Positions 26,295 to 34,615 of a stretch of 64,000 nucleotides of DNA are shown here, piece after piece. A model generated the notes under the pieces. That model ran no database searches. It worked only from the letters and a program-made list of their open reading frames with translations, and had not been told where the DNA came from. The stretch spans positions 62,001-126,000 of the forward strand of contig JADMJJ010000047.1 in NCBI GenBank assembly GCA_018780645.1. Direction: 5' to 3'. Numbering within the stretch: position 1 is the first letter of the stretch; the number at the start of each line of letters is the position of its first letter. This stretch comes from Burkholderiaceae bacterium (GTDB taxonomy: Bacteria > Pseudomonadota > Gammaproteobacteria > Burkholderiales > Burkholderiaceae_C). Made by a program: the position numbers and the translations under genes.

Positions 26295-27278
26295 ATGCAA
26301 ATCCCTCACCTGATGCGCCAGACCTGGGCCGCCTTCATGCTGTTGTTGCTCATGGTGGCGTCGGCCGCTGCCCAGCGCGGCGGTGATGATGGCGAATACC
26401 AGATCCTGCAGGCCCGCTACGGCACGGCCAACCGCAATATTGACGTCACCCAGCGGCTGAAGGAACTGGCCAGCCAGGACCAGACCTTTCGCATCGACAA
26501 CAACACCTTCGGCACCGACCCGGACTACGGCCACGTCAAGACGCTGCGCATCTTCGCCCGCGGCAAGAACGGCCAGACCCGCACCTTCGAATACGGCGAA
26601 GGCAGCTATGTCGATGGCAACCAGTTCACCGGCTGGCGGGGCGGCAACTGGGGCCATGGCGGTTGGGCTGGCGGCTGGGGTGATGGACCCGGCAGGCCTG
26701 GCGGCGGCCAACAGGGCAATGCCGGTGACGACGGCGACTACCAGATCCTGCATGCCCGTTACGGCACCGCCAACCGCAATATCGATGTGACGCAGCGTCT
26801 CAAGGAGCTGGCCAGCCAGGACCGGCGCTTCCGCATGGGCAATGACTCGTTCGGCACCGATCCCGACCCGGGCCAGGTCAAGACGCTGCGCATCTTCGCC
26901 CGCGGCAAGAACGGCCAGACCCGCACCTTCGAATACACCGAGGGCAGTTACGTCGATGGCAATCAGTTCACCGGCTGGGGCGGCGGCAACTGGGGCCATG
27001 GCGGCTGGAGCGGTGGTTGGGGTGGCGGCAGTGGCAATGGCTACGGCGGACTGGAGATTCTCAGCGCCAGCTACGGCACCGGTGGCCGCAGCATCGACGT
27101 CACCGCGCGGCTGCGCTCGCTGATACGCAATGACCGGCTGGACGTCAAGGTCGACAACCGCATGGCCGGCTCCGACCCCGCACCGAACCGGCCCAAGACG
27201 CTGAGCGTCAGCTACAGCGTTGGCGGCCGCAGCTACCAGACCCGCATCGACGAGAACGATCACCTGCGCATTCCCTGA
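26295..27278 (+). CDS. secreted protein with three tandem DnaJC11_C/DUF3395-like repeats
   Basis: The ATG at 26295 gives 327 residues with a signal peptide (cleavage near residue 27, ASAAAQ). Three repeats follow: residues 31-144, 145-250 and about 251-327. Each has a YG-x-x-x-R-x-IDVT-x-RL core and a G-x-DP(A/D)-x-(G/N)-x-x-K-x-L segment, resembling the DUF3395 domain. Repeats 1 and 2 are nearly identical, offset by exactly 342 bp, and each ends with a Gly/Trp-rich linker (GGNWGHGGW). Repeat 3 is diverged. It is exported to the periplasm or beyond; function unknown, possibly a binding or matrix protein. The near-identity of repeats 1 and 2 indicates recent internal duplication or gene conversion. 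Confidence 0.8.
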   Translation: MQIPHLMRQTWAAFMLLLLMVASAAAQRGGDDGEYQILQARYGTANRNIDVTQRLKELASQDQTFRIDNNTFGTDPDYGHVKTLRIFARGKNGQTRTFEYGEGSYVDGNQFTGWRGGNWGHGGWAGGWGDGPGRPGGGQQGNAGDDGDYQILHARYGTANRNIDVTQRLKELASQDRRFRMGNDSFGTDPDPGQVKTLRIFARGKNGQTRTFEYTEGSYVDGNQFTGWGGGNWGHGGWSGGWGGGSGNGYGGLEILSASYGTGGRSIDVTARLRSLIRNDRLDVKVDNRMAGSDPAPNRPKTLSVSYSVGGRSYQTRIDENDHLRIP

Positions 27279-27293
27279 GAGCCACCAGCGCCC

Positions 27294-27860
27294 TCATTCA
27301 ACTGCACGCACCAGACGCACCACCAACCGGGTGGACTTGGGCACATCGGCCCGGGACTCGCCGGCACCCAGATAAACGGCCCAGCCCAGCAGAAAGGCCG
27401 TGTTGCCGGCGTTCTCGGTGCTGCGGCCTCGCATCACATTGCCGTAGTTGTAGGGGTTGACCGACTCCTGATTGACGTTGAGCGTGCCCGACCAGTGCCA
27501 GTCGCGCGGCGCGGCCGGAAACAGCAGGGCGTCGGGGCCGGCCGGCTTGGCCCCCTTGTCCACCAGACGACGCAACTCGTTGACCCGCGGCAGCCGCCAG
27601 CGCAGCCCCTCGGCCTTGCTGCGGCTGGCAGCCAGGGCGCTGGCCTGGGCATGTGACATCAGCTGCGGTGTGCCGGTGCAGGTCTTGCCGTCCCACTGCA
27701 TGCCCTCGACACAGCGCGCCCAGACCAGCTTGGCCCGCCCGTCGATCACATGGGCGCCGTCCTCCGATGGCTGCATCGCATGGGGGGCGGCCGTCGCGGC
27801 GGCGCCGGCAAGAGTCAGCAGCACGCAGCAGCAGGCCGCCTTTCTTGAAAAGGTGTTCAT
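27294..27860 (-). CDS. exported DUF1566 (Lcl C-terminal-like) protein
   Basis: A 188-residue protein with a signal peptide (about 1-25) and a DUF1566-type domain: LVWARCVEGMQWDGKTCTG, then RLPRVNELRRLVD and WSGT near the middle, ending STRLVVRLVR. These domains occur in secreted or surface proteins of unknown function with a C-type-lectin-like or FGE-like look. Two cysteines in the WARC...CTG segment probably pair. It is convergent with the repeat protein (15 bp apart). Confidence 0.8.
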   Translation of the reverse strand: MNTFSRKAACCCVLLTLAGAAATAAPHAMQPSEDGAHVIDGRAKLVWARCVEGMQWDGKTCTGTPQLMSHAQASALAASRSKAEGLRWRLPRVNELRRLVDKGAKPAGPDALLFPAAPRDWHWSGTLNVNQESVNPYNYGNVMRGRSTENAGNTAFLLGWAVYLGAGESRADVPKSTRLVVRLVRAVE

Positions 27861-27903
27861 CGGACCATGCTACGTGAAAGCGTCAGAGCCTGGCCGGCGC
27901 GGT

Positions 27904-28698
27904 TCAGCCCTTGCCCAGCGCAGGCCGGCCGAACAGGCTGGAGGCATTGCTGATAGGCCCGAGTTCGGCGGCGGCGGCGAGCAGCGCGGGCGCCAGTTCG
28001 CGTGCGCGCGCGCCGCTCAGGCGCGTGCTGGGGCCGGCGATGCTGATCACGCCGATCGCCTCCTGGCGGCGAAACACCGGCGCCGCGATGGCCGCCATGC
28101 CGGGCGCGAAGACCTCATCGATCACCGCGTAGCCGCGCACCCGCGCCGCGTGCAGAAAGCCCACCAGCGCCTTGATGGTGGTCGGCGCCTTGGGTCCGTA
28201 CTCCGCCGGCTTGCCGAAACCCTGGCGCGACACCAGCTCGAACGCCCGCTCATCGCTCAAGGTCATCAGCCAGGCATGGCCGGAGGCCGTGCAGGACAGC
28301 CGCGCGTCCATGCCCATATCGGGGTCGTAGCGCAGCCCGGTCTGCCGCATGCCCTGCGACTTGGCGACCCAGGTGAGGCGGTCCTCATCGACGATGGACA
28401 AGCGCACCAGTTCGCCCGAGGTCTGCGCCAGCCGCTCCAGCAGGGGCTCGGCGATATCGACGATGCCCGCGCTGCTCAGGAAGCCCAGGCCCATGGACAC
28501 CACCTTGGTCGTCAGCACATAGTCGCCCTGCTTGCGGGCCTGGCGCACATAGCCGTAGCGCTGCAGATCCGCCAACAGGCGGTGGCAGGCGCTGAGCGGA
28601 ATGTCCAGCTCCGCGGCGATGAGGCTCAGGGGCAGACCCTGAGGGTGCTGGATCAGATGCTCCAGGACCGCGAGTCCCCGTTCAAGTGCTATTCCCAT
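27904..28698 (-). CDS. IclR-family transcriptional regulator
   Basis: The ATG at 28698 gives 264 residues. It starts at the winged helix-turn-helix (MGIALERGLAVLEHLIQHPQ, LSLIAAELDIPLSACHRLLADLQRYGYV) followed by the IclR effector domain (about 85-250; SCTASGHAWLMTL, GYAVIDEVFAPGMAAIAAPVF). A longer in-frame start at 28779 would overlap the operator region and is not preferred. It diverges from the aroQ-like/TRAP operon and most likely controls it in response to a transported aromatic or cyclic acid. The effector is inferred only from context. Confidence 0.92.
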   Translation of the reverse strand: MGIALERGLAVLEHLIQHPQGLPLSLIAAELDIPLSACHRLLADLQRYGYVRQARKQGDYVLTTKVVSMGLGFLSSAGIVDIAEPLLERLAQTSGELVRLSIVDEDRLTWVAKSQGMRQTGLRYDPDMGMDARLSCTASGHAWLMTLSDERAFELVSRQGFGKPAEYGPKAPTTIKALVGFLHAARVRGYAVIDEVFAPGMAAIAAPVFRRQEAIGVISIAGPSTRLSGARARELAPALLAAAAELGPISNASSLFGRPALGKG

Positions 28699-28710
28699 TT
28701 CTCGTATTGT

Positions 28711-28740
28711 GAAACAAGTTTCCAGAACGGAAAGACTTTC
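28711..28740. promoter_or_regulatory. candidate IclR operator cluster
   Basis: Three overlapping inverted repeats lie between the divergent starts: GAAAC-AA-GTTTC (28711-28722), TTTCC-AGAAC-GGAAA (28719-28733) and GAAAG-A-CTTTC (28730-28740). The middle one resembles palindromes bound by IclR-family dimers. No experimental support. Confidence 0.45.
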
Positions 28741-28765
28741 TGGGCACGAGCCAACAATCGATGGC

Positions 28766-29215
28766 ATGAGCGCAATCATCTACGTCCTCAACGGTCCCAA
28801 CCTGAACCTGCTGGGCGTGCGCGAGCCGCATCTGTATGGCAGCACGGCGCTGCCCCAGGTCGAGCAGCTTTGCCACCGCGTGGCCGCCGAGCTGGGGCTG
28901 GTCTGTGAGTTCCGCCAGACCAATCACGAGGGCGTGCTGGTGGACTGGGTTCAGGAAGCCCGCGAGCGGGCGGCGGCGCTGGTCATCAATCCGGCCGGCC
29001 TGTCGTTCAGGTCCATCCCGCTGCTGGACGCGCTGAAGACCCTGGATCAGCCTATCGCCGAGGTCCACCTGACCAATATTCACCGGCGCGATCCGCTCTA
29101 CCAGCACTCGCTGGTGTCGCTTGCCGCCACCGGCGTGATCTGCGGCTTTGGCGTCTTCGGCTACGAGCTCGCGATCCGGGCGCTGGCCCATCGCCTCGCG
29201 GCTCTCCCGGCCTGA
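28766..29215 (+). CDS. AroQ-like type II 3-dehydroquinate dehydratase homologue with substituted active site
   Basis: The 149-residue protein aligns without gaps to type II dehydroquinases. Conserved by position are Asn12, Arg19 and Tyr24 (GPNLNLLGVREPHLYG), Asn75, Asp88, Glu99, His101 and Arg108. Two substrate-contacting residues differ: the usual His81 is Phe81 (NPAGLSF instead of NPGAYTH) and the usual Arg112 is Tyr112. A catabolic dehydroquinase with relaxed specificity, or an enzyme for a different cyclohexane substrate, is likely; the biosynthetic AroQ should be elsewhere. It is first in an operon with a TRAP transporter and an AroE-like dehydrogenase and diverges from the IclR regulator. 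Confidence 0.82.
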   Translation: MSAIIYVLNGPNLNLLGVREPHLYGSTALPQVEQLCHRVAAELGLVCEFRQTNHEGVLVDWVQEARERAAALVINPAGLSFRSIPLLDALKTLDQPIAEVHLTNIHRRDPLYQHSLVSLAATGVICGFGVFGYELAIRALAHRLAALPA

Positions 29216-29258
29216 AGCATCCACGCTCGCCCTCATCACAATTCCAAAGGAGACGACC

Positions 29259-30248
29259 ATGAACCGTTCCATCGATCGCCGCACGCTGCTGGGCGCGGGG
29301 GCCACGCTCGCCGCTGGCGCCATCCTGCCGGCCTGGGCACAGACCCCGCCCACCCTGCGTTTCGCCGCCGTGTTCTCCGACAAGGACATCCGCGCCGAGA
29401 TGATGAAGATGTTCGCCAAGGACATCGAGGCCGACTTCAAGCTCGAGATGCACCTGAACTCGACCTTGTTTCGCCAGGGCACCGAGCTGGTGGCCCTGCA
29501 GCGCGACAACCTGGAGATGGGCAATATCTCGCCCCAGGACATCTCCAAGCAGGTGCCCGCCTGGTCGCTGCTGACCTCGGCCTATCTGTTCCGCGATGCC
29601 AACCATCTCACCAGCTTCTTCGCCAGCGAGGCGGGCGGGCAGATGAAGAAGCTGGTGGAGGACCAGGTCAAGGTGAAGATACTGGGCCCGACCTTCTTCG
29701 GCACGCGCCATCTGGGACTGAAGGCGAAGAAGCGCATCGGCGTGCCAGCCGATCTGGCCGGCGTGAAGCTGCGCATGCCGCCCGGCGACACCTGGCAGAT
29801 GCTGGGCCGCTCGGTCGGCGCCAACCCGACGCCGATGGCCTATGCCGAGACCTACACCGGCCTGCAGACCGGCGCCATCGACGGCCAGGACAATCCGCTG
29901 CCCAATGTGCAGAACATGAAGTTCTACGAGGTGATGTCGCAGATCGTGCTGACCTCGCACCTGGTGGCCTTCGACCTGCTGACCGTGAACATGAAGACCT
30001 GGCAGGGCATGACGCCGGCCCGGCAGCGCGCCTTCCAGGCCGCCGCCGACAAGGCCATCGCCTGGAGCACGGCCGAACACCAGAAGCGCGAGGCCGAGCT
30101 TGCCGAGACCTTCCGCAAGCAGGGGCTGGAGGTCTATGTGCCCAATATCGCGGCCTTCCGCGAGCACGCCCAGATGGTCTATCTGGGCTCGGACGAGGCC
30201 AAGACCTGGCCGGCCGGCATGCTCGACAAGATCAACGCGATGAAGTGA
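29259..30248 (+). CDS. TRAP transporter substrate-binding protein (DctP family)
   Basis: The ATG at 29259 has an AAGGAGA RBS and gives 329 residues with a Tat-type signal (DRRTLLGAGATLAAGAILPAWAQ). The body is a DctP-type binding protein; the arginine in GVKLRMPPGDTW sits where the family binds the substrate carboxylate, and GAIDGQDNPLPNV is typical of the second lobe. It would capture an organic acid in the periplasm for the DctQM pair encoded next. Context suggests quinate, shikimate or a related cyclic acid. Confidence 0.92.
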   Translation: MNRSIDRRTLLGAGATLAAGAILPAWAQTPPTLRFAAVFSDKDIRAEMMKMFAKDIEADFKLEMHLNSTLFRQGTELVALQRDNLEMGNISPQDISKQVPAWSLLTSAYLFRDANHLTSFFASEAGGQMKKLVEDQVKVKILGPTFFGTRHLGLKAKKRIGVPADLAGVKLRMPPGDTWQMLGRSVGANPTPMAYAETYTGLQTGAIDGQDNPLPNVQNMKFYEVMSQIVLTSHLVAFDLLTVNMKTWQGMTPARQRAFQAAADKAIAWSTAEHQKREAELAETFRKQGLEVYVPNIAAFREHAQMVYLGSDEAKTWPAGMLDKINAMK

Positions 30249-30255
30249 GGTGGGC

Positions 30256-30756
30256 ATGCTGCGCCGGCTCGTGAGCTTGCTGCACCGATTCGCGGAAGCG
30301 GTTGCGGTGGCCCTGCTCGCGGTGATCTTCGTCGCCTTCATCGTGCAGATCGCGCTGCGCTATGTGTTCAACTGGCCGGTGGGCTGGACCACCGAGTTGT
30401 CGCTGGCGGCCTGGCTGTGGCTGGTGCTGTGGGGCGCGGCCTTTGTGCTGAAGGATGAGGACGAGATCCGCATCGATCTCCTTGCCGAGCGGGCGAGCCG
30501 GCGCACGCGCCGGGTGATCGGTGCCATCGGCGCGCTGAGCCTGATCGTGCTGTTCGGCATGTCGCTGCCGGCGTCCTGGGCCTATGTGAGTTTCATGAAG
30601 GTCGAAAAGAGTTCCTACCTCGGTATCCGCATGGACGTGATGTACTCGATCTACCTGGTGTTTGCCGTCGCCGTCATTGCCCGCAGCCTGCGCCAGCTGG
30701 TCTGCGGCCCCGCAGCGTCGGGCGGCGAAGCACCCACCCCGCCGTCCGCCCTGTGA
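30256..30756 (+). CDS. TRAP transporter small membrane subunit (DctQ family)
   Basis: A 166-residue protein with four predicted membrane helices; it has the DctQ pattern LRYVFNWPVGWTTELSLAAWLWLVLWGAAFVLKDEDEIRIDLL. The start is set by GAGGTG five bases before the ATG at 30256. It pairs with DctM to form the permease. Its stop overlaps the DctM start (GTGA). Confidence 0.92.
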   Translation: MLRRLVSLLHRFAEAVAVALLAVIFVAFIVQIALRYVFNWPVGWTTELSLAAWLWLVLWGAAFVLKDEDEIRIDLLAERASRRTRRVIGAIGALSLIVLFGMSLPASWAYVSFMKVEKSSYLGIRMDVMYSIYLVFAVAVIARSLRQLVCGPAASGGEAPTPPSAL

Positions 30757-32054
30757 ACCTCACCAGCCCCTTCTCGCTGGCGCTGGCCGTCATCGTGGCG
30801 CTCAGCCTGCTCGGCGTGCCGGTCGGCCACGCGATGATCGGCGGCTCGGTGCTGTACCTGTATCTCAAGGGCATGGACATGGGCGCGGCAGCGGAGCAAC
30901 TGCTCAACGGCACCTACTCCAGCTTCCTGCTGCTGGCGATTCCGTTGTTCATCCTCGCGGCCAGCATCATGAGCACCGGCAGCATCCTGGACCGCCTGCT
31001 GCGCTTCTGCAATGCCATCGTGGGCCGCTTCCCCGGCGGGCTGGCACAGGTCAACGTGCTGCAAAGTATTGTGTTCGCCACCATGTCGGGCTCCGCGCTG
31101 GCCGACGCCGCCGGCTCGGGCAAGCTGATGCAGGCGATGATGACCAAGGACGGCAAGTACACGCCGGGCTTCGCCGCCGCGCTGAGCGCCGTGTCCTCGG
31201 TGATCGGGCCCATCCTGCCGCCCTCCATACCGCTGGTGTTGTATGCCCTGGTGTCCGGCAGCTCGATCGGCTATCTGTTCATCGCCGGCGTGCTGCCGGG
31301 GCTGCTGCTGGGTGCCGTGCAGATGGGGCTGATCTATGTGCTGGCGCGGCGTCGCGGCTTCCCGGTGGAGCCGAAGACGCCGCTGCGCGAGATGCCCCGC
31401 ATCACGCGCGAGGCCTTCCCCGCGCTGATGCTGCCGGTCATCCTGCTGGGATGCATGTACAGCGGCGTCACCACGCCCACCGAGGCGGCCGGCATTGCTG
31501 CCGCCTACGCGCTGCTGATTTCGGCCGGGCTGTACCGCAGCATGGCGTGGCGCGACCTGTACGACGCGCTGCTGTCCAGCGCGCGCATGAGCATCTCCAT
31601 CGGCATGCTGATCGCCGGCGCGCTGGTGTTCAACTACGTCATCACCTCGGAGAACATACCCGCCACCCTCAGCACCTCGATGCGGGGCATGGACCTGTCT
31701 CCGCTGGGCTTTCTGATGCTGGTCAACCTGATCCTGTTGCTGCTGGGCATGTTTCTGGAAGGCTCCACCATCATCCTGGTGATCCTGCCGGTGCTGCTGC
31801 CCACCGCGACCGCGCTGGGCATAGACCCGCTGCACTTCGGCGTGATGGCGGTGCTGAACATCATGATCGGCCTGGTGACGCCGCCCTATGGCCTGCTGCT
31901 GTTCATGATGATGCGCATTGCCAATGTGTCGCTGACTGTGCTGATGCGTGATGTGTTCCCTTTCCTGATGGTCATGCTCGGTGCCCTCGCGCTGGTGGTG
32001 GTGTGGCCGGACATGGTGCTTTGGCTGCCGCGCCTGGCGGGGTACCGGGGGTGA
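30753..32054 (+). CDS. TRAP transporter large membrane subunit (DctM family)
   Basis: A 433-residue polytopic protein of normal DctM length, with GTG start overlapping the dctQ stop. Characteristic segments are SVIGPILPPSIPLVLYALVSG and EAAGIAAAYALLIS, and near the end PPYGLLLFMMMRI. It drives uptake with a sodium or proton gradient. Its stop overlaps the next start (GTGA), so the transporter is translationally coupled to the dehydrogenase. Confidence 0.94.
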   Translation: MNLTSPFSLALAVIVALSLLGVPVGHAMIGGSVLYLYLKGMDMGAAAEQLLNGTYSSFLLLAIPLFILAASIMSTGSILDRLLRFCNAIVGRFPGGLAQVNVLQSIVFATMSGSALADAAGSGKLMQAMMTKDGKYTPGFAAALSAVSSVIGPILPPSIPLVLYALVSGSSIGYLFIAGVLPGLLLGAVQMGLIYVLARRRGFPVEPKTPLREMPRITREAFPALMLPVILLGCMYSGVTTPTEAAGIAAAYALLISAGLYRSMAWRDLYDALLSSARMSISIGMLIAGALVFNYVITSENIPATLSTSMRGMDLSPLGFLMLVNLILLLLGMFLEGSTIILVILPVLLPTATALGIDPLHFGVMAVLNIMIGLVTPPYGLLLFMMMRIANVSLTVLMRDVFPFLMVMLGALALVVVWPDMVLWLPRLAGYRG

Positions 32055-32917
32055 GCGCGGCGGGCAACAAGCTGCTCGTCGGCCTGATCGGCGCCGGCAT
32101 CCAGCGCTCGCTCAGCCCTGCCATGCATGAAGAGGAAGCGCGCCACCATGGGCTGCGCCTGCACTACCAGCTGATAGACCTGGACCTCAACGGAGCGACG
32201 CCCGAGCACCTGCAGCCCCTGCTCGCCGCTGCCCGCGTGATGGGCTTTGCGGGCCTGAACATCACCTATCCGTGCAAGCAGGCCGTGATCCCGCTGCTCG
32301 ACGAACTCTCGCCGCAGGCGCAGGCCATGGGGGCGGTGAACACGGTGGTGATTGATGGCGGGCGGCTGGTCGGCCACAACACCGATGGCTCGGGCTGGGC
32401 TTGGGGCTTCCAGCGAGCACTGCCCGATGCCGACCTGGGCTGCGTGGTGTTGCTGGGTGCGGGCGGCGCCGGTTCGGCCATTGTCGACGCGGTGCTGGGC
32501 CTGGGCGCGGCGCAGCTGCGCCTGGTGGACACCGACCCCGCGCGCGCCCAGGTGCTGGCCGACGAGCTGAACCGGCGCTTCCCGTTCCGCGTCAGCGCGC
32601 AGGGCGATGCCGACCAGGCCCTGCAAGGCGCGACCGGCCTGATACACGCCACGCCCACCGGCATGGCCAAGCTGCCCGGTCTGCCGCTCGCCGCCGAGCT
32701 GCTGCGGCCCTCGCTATGGGTGTCGGAAGTCGTCTACGTTCCGATCGAGACCGAGCTGCTGAAGGCAGCCCGTGCCCTGGGCTGCCCGACGATGGATGGC
32801 GGCACTATGGCCGTGGGCCAGGCGGTGGGCGCGTTCGAACTGTTCACCGGGCTGAAGGCCGATGCCGTGCGCATGGAACAGCACTTTCGGCAGCTGCTGG
32901 AACACCGGAGAACCTGA
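32051..32917 (+). CDS. shikimate/quinate dehydrogenase (AroE family, NAD-type, catabolic)
   Basis: A GTG start coupled to the dctM stop gives 288 residues. Substrate residues are present: Ser20 and Ser22 (RSLSPAMH), catalytic Lys76 (NITYPCKQ), Asn97 (GAVNTVV) and Asp112 (HNTDGSG). The cofactor loop is GAGGAGSAI followed by LVDTDPAR. The Asp there, instead of the NRT motif of NADP-dependent biosynthetic AroE, resembles NAD-dependent quinate/shikimate dehydrogenases such as that of Corynebacterium. With TRAP uptake and an AroQ homologue this points to catabolism of quinate, shikimate or an analogue toward protocatechuate, although no dehydroshikimate dehydratase is present here. Confidence 0.85.
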   Translation: MSAAGNKLLVGLIGAGIQRSLSPAMHEEEARHHGLRLHYQLIDLDLNGATPEHLQPLLAAARVMGFAGLNITYPCKQAVIPLLDELSPQAQAMGAVNTVVIDGGRLVGHNTDGSGWAWGFQRALPDADLGCVVLLGAGGAGSAIVDAVLGLGAAQLRLVDTDPARAQVLADELNRRFPFRVSAQGDADQALQGATGLIHATPTGMAKLPGLPLAAELLRPSLWVSEVVYVPIETELLKAARALGCPTMDGGTMAVGQAVGAFELFTGLKADAVRMEQHFRQLLEHRRT

Positions 32918-33624
32918 TGCCCGGACAAGCTGCACTGGCCATGTGGTGGGACATCGATGCCGACGTACGCGATGAGTTCGAGCACTGGCACTCTCACGAG
33001 CACTTCCCGGAGCGGCTGGCGCTGCCCGGCTTCCTGCGGGCTTCGCGCTGGGCCGATGCCGGAGGCGGCCCGGGCTTCTTCGTGCTTTACGAATTGGCGA
33101 GCTATGAGGCGTTGGTTTCGCCCGAGTACCAGGCACGCCTGAATGCCCCCAGCGAATGGTCGCGCAAGATGATGCCGCAGCACCGCCGTATGGTGCGCAG
33201 CCCATGCCGCGTACTGGAGAGCTGCGGCAGCGCCGTGGCCGGCCACGCCATCACGGTGCGCCTCTCGCCGGCGGCCGGCGGGCCGGAGCGCCTGCGCAGG
33301 CACCTGCGCGCACTGGTGCAGGCGCTTCCGGTGCAGCCGGGTCTGGCCGGGGCGCAACTGCTGCAGACCGACACCCCGGCCATCGCGCCGACCACCGAGC
33401 AGCGCATACGCGGCCTTGCCGACCGCGCGGCGGACTGGATCTTCATCGCGACCGGCTACGAAGCCCTGGCGCTGCGGCGGCTGGCCGAAGCCGAACTGTC
33501 AGCGCCGGCGCTGCAAGCTGCCGGTGCGGCGGCCGGAGCCATCACGGCAACTTACACGCTCAGGCTCTCATCGGCTGCCGCGGAATCGCTGCCGCTGGAC
33601 GGTGTATCGTCCGCGGCATCGTAA
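32917..33624 (+). CDS. EthD/DUF4286-like dimeric alpha-beta barrel protein
   Basis: The ATG overlaps the dehydrogenase stop by one base (TGATG) and gives 235 residues. The N-terminal half (DIDADVRDEFEHWHSHEHFPERL, then PGFLRASRW) has the histidine-rich pattern of EthD/DUF4286-like ferredoxin-fold domains. The second half (about 110-220, AITVRLSPAAGG) looks like a second, diverged copy, so the protein probably forms the barrel within one chain. It may be an isomerase or cyclase acting on the pathway intermediate. Specific function not known. Confidence 0.65.
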   Translation: MPGQAALAMWWDIDADVRDEFEHWHSHEHFPERLALPGFLRASRWADAGGGPGFFVLYELASYEALVSPEYQARLNAPSEWSRKMMPQHRRMVRSPCRVLESCGSAVAGHAITVRLSPAAGGPERLRRHLRALVQALPVQPGLAGAQLLQTDTPAIAPTTEQRIRGLADRAADWIFIATGYEALALRRLAEAELSAPALQAAGAAAGAITATYTLRLSSAAAESLPLDGVSSAAS

Positions 33625-33643
33625 GCAGCAACGGAAGACATTT

Positions 33644-34582
33644 GTGAGCCCACAGCATGCAAGCAAGCCGTATCCGATCGGCACCCAGGGCACGCCCTGG
33701 GGCGCGGCTGAAAAGGCCGCCTGGCTGAGCCGCCAGCGGCTGAAGCGCAGCTATGCCGAGGAGGTGGCGGCGCCGCTCAGGGCCAGGCTGCCAGCGCGGG
33801 CCGAGCTGATCCAGTACGGGGCGCTCGACTATGGGCGCCTGGGGCTGGGCAGTTATCCGCTGTATGCAGTGCGCAGCCGCAGCTGGAGTCCGGAGCTGCC
33901 CGTGGTGCTGGTCACCGGCGGCGTGCACGGTTACGAGACCAGTGGCGTGCAGGGGGCGCTGCAGTGGCTTGAGCATGAGTTCGATCGCCATGCCGTGGCC
34001 GTCAATCTGCTGGTCCTGCCCTGCATCAGCCCCTGGGGCTACGAGACCATCAACCGCTGGAACCCCGATGCACTGGACCCGAACCGGCAGTTCAAGCCGA
34101 ACAGCCCGGCCGCCGAAGCGGCGCTGGCAATGGCCTGCGTGGCCGCCCACGGCGCGCGGATCGATCTGCATGTGGACCTGCACGAGACCACCGACACCGA
34201 CAACAGCGAGTTCGGCCCCGCCAAGGCCGCTCGCGACGGCGTGGCGTTCGACAGGCATGACATCCCCGATGGCTTCTACCTGGTGGGCGACACCGAGCGG
34301 CCGGTGCCCGAGTTCCAGCGTGCGCTGATCGCCGCCGTGCGCCGCGTGACCCACATCGCCGAGGCCGACGAGCGGGGCCGCCTCATCGGCGAGACGCTGC
34401 AGCAGCCGGGCGTGATCAACTACCCGCAGCGTTCGCTGGGCCTGTGCGGCGCCATGACCGCCGCGCGCTTCGTGACGACCACCGAGGTCTATCCGGACAG
34501 CCCGACGGCCAGCCCGGCCCAGTGCAACGAGGCCCAGGCGGTGACGGTGACCGCCGCGATAGAGTTTCTGCAGCGGGGCTGA
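33644..34582 (+). CDS. M14-family metallocarboxypeptidase-like hydrolase
   Basis: A GTG at 33644 with an upstream GGAAG gives 312 residues. The zinc-site motif H-x-x-E is in GGVHGYETSG and the third ligand His in DLHVDLHET; a late Glu in TTTEVYPDS fits the general base. There is no signal peptide, so it acts in the cytoplasm. Relatives include small amide-bond hydrolases and succinylglutamate desuccinylase-like enzymes. As last gene of the TRAP/AroE operon it could cleave an acyl or amino-acid conjugate of the imported compound. Confidence 0.72.
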   Translation: MSPQHASKPYPIGTQGTPWGAAEKAAWLSRQRLKRSYAEEVAAPLRARLPARAELIQYGALDYGRLGLGSYPLYAVRSRSWSPELPVVLVTGGVHGYETSGVQGALQWLEHEFDRHAVAVNLLVLPCISPWGYETINRWNPDALDPNRQFKPNSPAAEAALAMACVAAHGARIDLHVDLHETTDTDNSEFGPAKAARDGVAFDRHDIPDGFYLVGDTERPVPEFQRALIAAVRRVTHIAEADERGRLIGETLQQPGVINYPQRSLGLCGAMTAARFVTTTEVYPDSPTASPAQCNEAQAVTVTAAIEFLQRG

Positions 34583-34615
34583 GGGCGCGGACTCGACAGG
34601 GCGCGAAGCCCGCGC

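Noticed and set aside
28699-28779. Longer N-terminus for the IclR regulator (start at 28779)
   Set aside because: The extra 27 residues have no homology, overlap the divergent operator region and the family normally begins at the MGIALERG position.
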